From: Petunia secreta
Taxonomy: Eukaryota > Streptophyta > Magnoliopsida > Solanales > Solanaceae
Assembly: GCA_029990175.1 (NCBI GenBank)
Contig: JARKIP010000049.1
Coordinates: 12,874,001 to 12,938,000 of the forward strand
Length of the DNA stretch: 64,000 nt
Reading direction: 5' to 3'
Part shown: positions 56,148-64,000 of the stretch, piece after piece
How the letters are laid out: each line of letters starts with the position of its first letter
Position numbering within the stretch: position 1 is the stretch's first letter
Program-made: the position numbers and the translations under genes
The notes under the pieces: model-generated
The model's database searches: none
Told to the model about the DNA's origin: nothing
The model's input: only the letters and a program-made list of their open reading frames with translations

Positions 56148-56760
56148 GACAACAACAACAACATACCCAATATAATCTCACAAATGGGGTCTGAAGAGGG
56201 TGAGTGAAGGATTACACACAATCCATGAACACGAAGTTTGCCCCAAGATCATTCTGTGTTTGTTTCACTAGTCGGCAATACAATCACATGTAATTAACAC
56301 ACGAACTGTAAAGAAAAATCCACAGTCTATGACGTACCTGGTTACAAGGTTTGTTTCAATTCGTAGAAGACAATCACTTTTGTTTTTCTCAAGGATTCTT
56401 CCATGATAAGAGAAGAAGAAAGTTTATTTCTGGTTGTTTCAATGTCTTAAAAGAAACGTTGGGGAGAGAAGGAAGAAAAAAAAGGAGCATTAGTTGTAAA
56501 GTGTCTATCAACACAAACTCTTTTTATTATCCTGAAAGAACACAACCTTTCAGGAATAATATTAACAAGTGCCTCTTCCCTTTTTTTCTATTTACTATTA
56601 GTATAATAAATATACAACTTATTATATATTTATTATATTTGGATATAGGTCCGGGTTGACCCACATGGGTGGCCCAAATCCAATTTCTAACAGTGAGATC
56701 TATGCAGACCTTACCTCTCCCACTAAGGTGGAAAGACTGTTTTCAATGACCATCGCCTAT
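56148..56760 (-). mobile_element. TS-type SINE on the minus strand, split by a solo LTR
   Basis: On the plus strand CAACAACAACATACCC starts the inverted 3' end. The body resumes after the insertion as ATGCAGACCTTACCTCTCCC ... GACTGTTTTCAATGACC. It has the same family features as the SINE in the PP2C intron. Confidence 0.75.
56205..56692. mobile_element. Solo LTR inside a SINE
   Basis: 488 bp beginning TGAAGGATTACACACA and ending CCAATTTCTAACA, with 5-bp direct repeats GTGAG at 56200-56204 and 56693-56697. TG...CA ends and a 5-bp duplication without any internal region indicate a solo LTR left by recombination between two LTRs. The family is unknown and unlike the LTRs elsewhere in the window. 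Confidence 0.75.
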
Positions 56761-56929
56761 TTGTGCCTGTTTCTAAATAGGCACAAATAGGCTGCCTAAG
56801 CTAAACATAATCAGGTAAAATTTAGCCATGTAGCCTGTTTACGCCGCGCTAAATGAATACTAACCAGCGGCGTATATTTTTTTGAAGACTAGCCACCTCC
56901 ACAAATTTTAATATCTTATACTGGAATCA

Positions 56930-57110
56930 CTTAAACACTAGTCACAGTATAAAATACTGGGACTTTGAGCATGTCAGTTCAAAGTCCCAATATAAAGGTA
57001 TTTTATATATAAAACTCCAGGGACTTTGAAAATGAATTCAAGTATAAAATAATGGGACTTTGAACATGTTAGTTCAAAGTTTCAGCATAAATACTGAGAC
57101 TAGTCTGAGG
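56930..57110. repeat. Degraded palindromic cores upstream of RPS1
   Basis: GGGACTTTGAACATG/CATG.. and AGTTCAAAGTCCCA words recur, the same motif as the palindromes at 221-619. They lie 300-450 bp before the RPS1 start. Confidence 0.6.
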
Positions 57111-57405
57111 TGTTTTCCAATACTAATGGAGTGTAAGTGTACGCTACGAGTCTTTGACTATTCCGCAATAAATTTTGAAACGATGCATAAAACTCATTTA
57201 GCGCCTCATAAAATGGCTACGCATCAAAATTTTCCCATAACCAGCCCAATATCCAGAAGCCCAAGTAAAGAAATTAGTGAAATGGGACCCACTATACCTC
57301 TTCAATTTTCCTTTATCTTATCTAACCCAGAGAGAATCCATGGCGTGCAACACTCACAATTCAATAACTCCTCACTTCCTCTAAGCACACACCCTTTATT
57401 GCAAA

Positions 57406-60400
57406 ATGGCTTCTTTGACACAACAATTTGGTGGATTAAAATGCCCACCAATATCAACAACAAGGCTACAATCCAAGAACAAGCTTATGAACAATCATAT
57501 TAGTAATAAGCAAAACAACAAAACAAGAATAGTAGCACAAGCTGCTAATGCAACAGTGGTTCAAAATGCACAAACAAGAGAAAGACAAAAGCTAAAGGAG
57601 ATGTTTGAAGATGCTTATGAAAGATGCCGTACTACACCTCTTGAAGGTGTTGCTTTTACTGTTGATGATTTTCACTCTGCTCTTGAAAAATATGATTTTG
57701 ACTCTGAAGTTGGTACCAAGGTCAGCTCATTAATTGCTACTTATATATTCATTCTTTTTTCTATAACTGTGGTGTCGGACCAGCTTGCGTGCACCTCGAC
57801 TAATTACACCAATGCTTGGATAGATGGGAAGAAATCACCTAGTGTTCTACTTATATCTTTATTTTATGTGCATTTCAAGTTCTTGATTTTTTTTTTTTGT
57901 GGGAATGTTAATGGTTAAAAATGAGGTCTATCGAAAACAGCATCTTTACCTTATTCAAAGTAGGGGTAAGGTCTGCGTAGACCCCACCCTACCCAGACCC
58001 CTCTCGTGGGATTACACTGGGTATGTTGTTGTTGTTACTGGCTAAAAATGGAGTCTTTGATATATTAGGGAAAAACTTAAAAGGGTAATTATGAATTGAG
58101 GCTTGTTTTGATGGTAAATCACATTTTGAGAAGCTAAAAGGACAATGTTTCCATTTGTTTGTATTGGTACCAAGGTTGGGTTAGCTCATCACAGGCTAAA
58201 CTTTTTCTTGATAACCGTGGTGTCCGGGCTAGTTTGCGCGCACCTCAACTAATTCACGGGATATCTGCTAGGCTGCTACCTTCCACCAGTTCATCACATG
58301 CTAAATCTTTAGGTTATGAGCATATCGAGTTCTTGATTTTTGTGGGAATGTTATGGTTATAATTGGAGTATTTGGATTAATTAGGAAAAACTTGAAAAGG
58401 TTAAGTATTAGTCTATTTGTTGATGGCTGTTTTAATAGTGAAGTGGTGCACATTTTGGAGAAGCTTTTGGACTCTGCTTCCATTTGTTTTAGTTTGTACT
58501 AAGGTTGCCTCATTCCACGGTATATCTGCAGTTTCAACGCATATCAAAATTCTAAATCTTGGTTTTGGGATATTTTGTTGAAAAATTGAATCTTGGACTA
58601 ATTGGGGGAACATTGAGACAGTTTCAATTAGTGTATTAATTGACATTTTTCGTAGCAATGCTTCGATGGGATTTGGGTTCACAGGATAACAATTTTGACC
58701 TGATAAGTAAACAATTTCATTATAGTGCAAAATGGATAATAAAGGAGCATACCACTAGTTTGAGATTGAGATGTAGTTGATTAATTGATTTTAGTATACA
58801 TTCATGGAAATCTCTTATAGTGTACATGTGAATGTGGTTAGATTGTGAAAGGGTACTCTATTATTGTTTATCATTCAATTTTGAGCTCAGATTGGTTTAG
58901 TAGCAAAAAGCTTTTAGCTGAAGTTATTTTGATTGTTAAGGATGAACGAAAGAAGATGCAAATGCAGATTGATCTTTTGCACATTCTTCTTTCCAGGTCA
59001 AAGGAACCGTATTTTCTGTAGATGCAAATGGAGCACTAGTTGACATTACTGCAAAATCATCTGCATATTTGCCTCTACGAGAGGCTTCACTTCACACCAT
59101 CAAGCATGTGGAGGAAGCCGGAATATTTCCTGGCTTGCGTGAGGAGTTTGTGGTGGTTGGTGAAAATGAAGCTGATGATAGTTTGGTTTTAAGCTTGCGT
59201 TCAATTCAATATGACCTTGCATGGGAACGATGTCGGCAGCTACAAGCTGAAGATGTTGTCGTCAAAGGCAAGGTATGTGTTTTCCCTGAAGCAAGAATGC
59301 TTCATTAATTCCCTGCTATATTTCTGTACCAGGGAAAAGAGTCACCTGTCTGATAACATGGAACATGGTGCAGCTCTTTATCTTGACATCAGGATTGGAT
59401 CTTTTTTGTTTATCAATTAGCCAATGTAAAGCATGCTCTTTTGCTCTTCATTTCTGAAAAACAGATTGCTTTAGCTGCACATTCAATTCTTTAGCAATGG
59501 TCCAAGTCCTGTTCTGTGGATAATTTTGTAGGTGGTTGGTGCAAATAAAGGTGGAGTGGTGGCTCTGGTGGAGGGCCTTCGTGGTTTTGTTCCATTCTCA
59601 CAAATATCAACGGTTAGTTGTTTGTTCATCACATGAATTACAACCTACTCTGTGAAGTTGTTAATGTTTAATTGTAGATCTTATGTCATTCCGACTACGT
59701 ATCGATATTGAAGGGAGAGATGGGAGGAGTAAAAAAACTTGTTTCAATGATGAAATTCAGTACAAATACTTATCTTGGAGCTGTTACCCTATTCTAATAA
59801 GTTAAGTCACCTTATATACGAGGATCCTATTGAGAAAAACCTCTTAAAGTAATGTACAAAACTCTAAAATATTCCAAATGACTCCTTGCAGTGAATCTGG
59901 ACTGTATCGAATTAGTATCTATGCCTATATTTGATGTCTCCTACAACGAGAACCATGAAAGATTCAAAATGGTCTACAATGCTACTAATCTGAGGGATAT
60001 TTTGGCATTTTGTTAGTCCTAAGACAGTAGGAATATAGCTGCATACGCTTAGGCTCTATTTTGCTATCCATTATCACCTCAGTTTTTTTTTTCACCTACA
60101 AATTTATCTTCTCGATTCAAAATACCATAGGGTATAATTATTGTTGCCTTTCTCAAAAAAATAAAAATAAAAAATACCGTAGGGTATAATTTGGTACGTT
60201 GGAGCTTCGCCTTCCTGTGTTCGCTAAACAAATTCACTATGATCATTTGAAACTCATGATGTAATTCTCCTTCAATGTGCCTTATCGAACAAAGAAAACA
60301 CAATTTTTTCCAATGTTTCAGAAATCAGAGGCGGAGGAGCTTTTGGAAAAGGAGCTTCCTCTGAAGTTTGTTGAGGTTGATGAAGAGCAATCCAGACTTG

Positions 60401-62702
60401 TTCTCAGCAACCGTAAGGCCATGGCTGATAGTCAGGCACAGTTGGGAATAGGCTCAGTCGTTCTTGGAACTGTTCAGAGCTTGAAACCTTATGGTGCCTT
60501 CATTGACATTGGTGGAATCAATGGCCTCCTTCATGTGAGCCAGATCAGTCATGATCGTGTCTCAGATATTGCTACAGTCCTCCAGCCTGGTGACACGCTC
60601 AAGGTTTGTATAATCTCTGAAGCTCTAATAACTTTTCCACATCTGAAGGAAGTCTTCAATCATCAGCTCAATCTTATTGCAGGTCATGATATTGAGCCAT
60701 GACCGTGAGAGAGGTCGAGTGAGCCTTTCCACAAAGAAGCTAGAGCCAACACCTGGTGACATGATTCGCAATCCAAAGCTCGTCTTTGAGAAGGTAAATA
60801 TCAGTCTGTGCTTCTACTAAATCATCATTTTGTAGTCATGCATTTTGGCAATGTTTGTTTTTTAAGCTCTTCTGATGTCAAAATAGTGTCTTTTTCTACT
60901 ATGGTTGTGCAACTGCATACTGTTCATTATTGCTGTGTTTCTAGTCTCCTTTACTGTTTCATGTAGTATTTCTGAATGGAATTGACATATTTCTTTTGAG
61001 ATGCCAATTCTTAAAACCATCTCATTCCACTCAATCAAGATGATTCAGTGTTCATTTACATCAAAATTCCTGGTTTCCTTCTGAAAATGCTTTTGAAAGT
61101 GAAGGATTATTATTCATTCTTGCTGCAACCTTGTTTTACCTTTTTATTTTTAATTTGCTGAGTTTAATCTTAATAGATGGGATGGTCTTTTCAAATAGTA
61201 ATTTGTTGCAATAATCCAAAAAGTAAAGCTTGAGAGTTGTAAACTATGATATATTACTGGAAAATATATACATTTTGACCATTTAGTTGTGAATTAAAGC
61301 TTACAATTCTGTTTTCTCAGGCGGAAGAGATGGCTCAAACATTCAGGCAAAGAATTGCCCAAGCTGAAGCCATGGCCCGTGCAGATATGCTGAGGTTCCA
61401 GCCTGAGGTATTTTCCTTACTAATATGACAATTGCTACATTTGGCAGGAATTGAAAAAATTGAAATTTTTATAATTTGGAAGTTTTTCTCCCTTTGATCT
61501 TACGTGAAGCATGCAACATTGCTTATATACAGGAGTGACTTTACATATTGTTGCAGTTATGTGGAAGTAGAACTCCTTATAAAAAAAGAAGTTATGTGGA
61601 AATTAAGTTCTTTATGTGTGTAAATGGATGTGCGTTAGAAGGTGCTGTTTTGGGTGTGTTGTTCTGATTGGGTGCAACTAGTAATAAAAGAAGTGACATT
61701 TGCCTAGAGGATAAAAGAGAGAAGTGGAAAACATGCTTTAAAAAGTATGCGGAGAAAGGAGAGAAGAGGATGAAAACAAAGTCAGAGGAGGAAAGAGAAA
61801 AGAAGTGGCAAAGTTGAGTATTGTACTAGCCCGAAGTGAAAGAAAATATGAAGACAGACAGGAATTAGAGAATTGAGGATAATAGAACAAATAAACGAAA
61901 GAACATAGATACAGGTGGGAGGAGCCTTGAGTAACAAGGGAAATAGGAATGAAAATTTAAGATGTGGTTATGTTGATGCTCAAGTCCAACTACTTCTAAC
62001 TTAGAGGTTCTAGCTTAAGCGTCTCCCCTCAAGTCTTGATATCAAGTTTGCTATTCCTCAAATATAAGAAAGCAAATAAAGGGACACAATATTCCATGCT
62101 TATTTGCTATAAACCATTTTATGTCTACAGTAAGCTCATGCCCGCCAGTCTTCTTTGTTCAGCTAACTAAGTGTGGGTTCATATCGAATTTGTTGATGAG
62201 TAGTTCTTATAATATTTTCAGTAGTATCACCACTATGGAACCATTTGATCGGAGACAAAATTTGAAATATTAGTTTGACTTACTAAAGTATAGTTGGAAA
62301 GTTTGTCTAATACTCAAAATCAAATCAAAGTTCTAATTTGACTGAAGAAAGAGAAAGAAGTTTTGAAATTAGTTGTTAATTGAATTCTTTAACTTTGAAA
62401 TTTGCAACGTAACACTATACTAAGTAAAATGATGTTAAATGTTTATTGAATGTTTCAAAACAAAAAGTTAATCAGTCTTCTGATGTTTCAAATAAATGCT
62501 AAATAGGGTGGACTATTGTCATTGTCATATTGAAAAATTTCATGCAACTAATAGAGTATTGACTTCTCTAACTCCTTTTGTTTTGTAACATCTCCAGAGT
62601 GGATTGACCCTCAACTCTGATGGGATTTTAGGCCCCCTGACCTCTGAACTACCCGAGGATGGACTTGATTTGAGTGAGATTCCGCCAGCTGAAGATTTAT
62701 GA
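57406..62702 (+). CDS. RPS1: 30S ribosomal protein S1, chloroplastic
   Basis: Seven exons: 57406-57720, 58997-59272, 59532-59612, 60322-60603, 60683-60793, 61321-61407 and 62598-62702. All introns are GT-AG and phase 0. The 418-residue product matches the length of spinach CS1. Residues 1-40 or so (MASLTQQFGGLKCPPISTTR, rich in Ser/Thr/Asn) form a plastid transit peptide; the mature part starts near NAQTRERQKLKEMFEDAYER. Three S1 RNA-binding domains follow: about 104-172 (VKGTVFSVDANGALVDITAK), 190-255 (VVGANKGGVVALVEGLRGFV) and 266-346 (GTVQSLKPYGAFIDIGGING, DRERGRVSLSTKK). The C-terminal tail ends LSEIPPAEDL. It is part of the small subunit of the plastid ribosome and binds mRNA. Exon choice is supported by exact continuity with the conserved family. 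Confidence 0.96.
57928..58035 (+). mobile_element. TS-type SINE in RPS1 intron 1
   Basis: GGTCTATCGAAAACAGCATC ... GGTAAGGTCTGCGTAGACCC ... GGGTATGTTGTTGTTGTTA is a nearly complete 3' portion of a TS SINE. Confidence 0.82.
58190..58300 (+). mobile_element. Solanaceae-type SINE fragment in RPS1 intron 1
   Basis: ATAACCGTGGTGTCCGGGCT, then a GCGCGCACCTCAACTAATTC stretch and GGGATATCTGCTA, resembles a widespread Solanaceae SINE family. A shorter relative is at about 57765-57830 (GTGGTGTCGGACCAGCTTGC). Confidence 0.6.
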
Positions 62703-63145
62703 ATTCTAAATGTACAACCCGCTTCTTTTTGACCCTTTGTTGCAGAAATTGTATAAAAATTGTTTGTAGTTTAGGAACCATTCACGATAAATGAATTGCA
62801 CATGCAATCATTCTATTTTATTTTACCATGATCCTCAACAATTTGGCTTGCAGTTTTTACAGAGAATGAAGCATTCCTAACAGCAGCAACTGTTAAAGTA
62901 TACCTGATTTCTTGCTACTGTTGCAGCAAGAACAATTGTAGGTTTACATTCGACCAAGTTATTTAAACCTGCCTATTTATAGGCTTATGTTCAACCAAAA
63001 ATTCAGAAAAATCCTCAACTACAAGCACTTTTTAGCACTTTTAAGTAAGAACATCACTAAGGGTATTGTATATCAAACTTTGAATTATCATTCTGCTGTA
63101 ACATAAGAGTGGTTAAATGGGCTATGATAAAAAGCTGCACTTACA
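62703..63145. other. RPS1 3' untranslated and intergenic DNA
   Basis: The first part is likely the RPS1 3' untranslated region. No coding region or recognised repeat is seen. Confidence 0.5.
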
Positions 63146-63475
63146 TCAATATAGTACTAATTCATTGCATGGCCTTGAACCAAAAACCATGCAACAAGGA
63201 GTTGGTATGATCATTATGAGACTCTTTGAAGCATTCAAAGAGTAAGATGAAGCACTTGAACTCCCTCCATGGCCACTCCCAACTACCTCGCCCTCCGTGG
63301 TGCCTCCCCCATGGCCTCTTCCTCCATGACTGCCGCCACCTCTTCCTCCCCCTCCTCCTCGACCGGCCACTAAAGGTATAAACAGGGCTGACACTAGTGT
63401 AACAGCAATGAAAACCTGAACCACTAGTATCATATTGGTTCTCCAAAACAAGCCTTCCCTGTTCTTATAATTCAT
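63146..63475 (-). CDS. Small glycine-rich protein, putatively secreted
   Basis: A minus-strand frame of 109 residues from ATG 63475 (MNYKNREGLFWRTNMILVVQ). A hydrophobic segment (MILVVQVFIAVTLVSALFIP) could be a signal peptide or anchor; starting at the second Met (residue 15) would give a standard signal peptide. A Gly/Arg/His stretch follows (GRGGGGGRGGGSHGGRGHGG), then a Ser-rich part and a short tail with two Cys (PTPCCMVFGSRPCNE). The layout resembles small cell-wall glycine-rich proteins, but I do not recognise a specific family. It may be a real small gene or a chance frame; codon evidence is limited. Confidence 0.45.
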   Translation of the reverse strand: MNYKNREGLFWRTNMILVVQVFIAVTLVSALFIPLVAGRGGGGGRGGGSHGGRGHGGGTTEGEVVGSGHGGSSSASSYSLNASKSLIMIIPTPCCMVFGSRPCNELVLY

Positions 63476-63490
63476 CTCTATATTGACCAC

Positions 63491-64000
63491 TAGTGCTATT
63501 GATCAATAATGTCCAACGCCTAGCTCCTGTCGCACTTGACGAGAAAGCAAGAAGCTATAGAAAATCTCTGCAATTATGTATACAAAATATAAACTCTCGG
63601 TTTGATGGCAACATTTTAGCTACCATATTTAAGTTCCCATTTTCGTTAAAAGGAAAAGGTTTTGAATTTACCAAATTCACTTTTCTTTCGAGTGCTAATT
63701 AAAAACTACAGCGACACATTAGCTTTTCCTTTGCATATTTCCAAAATGAACATCCTTCTATTCAACTATCCGCAAGGAAATTTTGGAATAGGGAGTTTTC
63801 AGAGAAAACTACGTAATGCTACAGGACGTTACCTTTTTCTCATAGACAAGGGACCCACACGTTAAAGGAGTCGATTTCCTTGATGGATCCACAATGTGAT
63901 TTAACATCAAAGAACATTCTAGGAATCAGTTTGGTAACTAATATCAGACAAAAAGTAGTGGCTGTATAACCTCTTTCATTGTTACTGTCGTTTTAACAGT
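63491..64000. other. Intergenic DNA, no gene seen
   Basis: Only short open frames without family resemblance. No repeat ends were found. Confidence 0.45.

Noticed and set aside
1..64000. tRNA or rRNA genes
   Set aside because: No cloverleaf with a GGTTCGA-type T-loop or rRNA core motif was recognised by eye; a tRNA scan would settle this.

Overview
The window is nuclear DNA of a dicot plant, most probably a member of the Solanaceae. The evidence is spliced genes with GT-AG introns, a plastid-targeted ribosomal protein, plant Ty1/copia and Ty3/gypsy retrotransposons, SINEs resembling the tobacco TS and Solanaceae families, Stowaway/hAT/Mutator-type elements and a nuclear copy of plastid cemA. 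There is no bacterial operon, CRISPR array or phage.

Layout. 1-6.3 kb is repeat-rich: an array of five hairpin-forming palindromes (221-619), a Mutator-like element (1007-2445) that appears to carry exon 1 of a cytosolic phosphoglucomutase gene, and Stowaway MITEs. 6.4-8.5 kb holds a two-exon PP2C protein phosphatase gene, and 10.5-14.0 kb a two-exon mitochondrial dihydrolipoyl dehydrogenase gene. Both look intact. Their adjacency recalls Arabidopsis At1g48030/At1g48040 and At3g17240/At3g17250.

15-57 kb is a head-to-tail cluster of segmental duplications. Each unit carried a short secreted pectinesterase/invertase-inhibitor-like gene. Three copies are open (15907, 49176, 54011) and one is broken (24606). 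Insertions have expanded the cluster. They are a copia element with identical LTRs (18501-23828); a second, older copia element on the minus strand (26401-43750) next to a plastid cemA insert; an 11.9-kb Athila-like gypsy element (29318-41182) inside that second copia; a Stowaway MITE inside the gypsy; hAT-type elements; and two more Mutator-type elements, one with a 66-bp repeat array inside a SINE. Target-site duplications can be read for nearly all of them, so the order of insertion can be reconstructed, and several have an empty paralogous site elsewhere in the window.

57.4-62.7 kb is a seven-exon gene for plastid ribosomal protein S1 with three S1 domains and all introns in phase 0. A decayed copy of its promoter/5' leader lies at about 51.45-51.6 kb, so one duplication breakpoint fell in the 5' end of this gene. 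63.1-63.5 kb has a small possible glycine-rich secreted protein on the minus strand.

The host genes serve mitochondrial 2-oxoacid dehydrogenases and glycine decarboxylase (LPD), plastid translation (RPS1), signalling (PP2C) and cell-wall or sucrose enzyme inhibition (inhibitor family). They form no shared pathway. Coordinates of exons and element ends were read by eye from splice sites, reading frame and target-site duplications.
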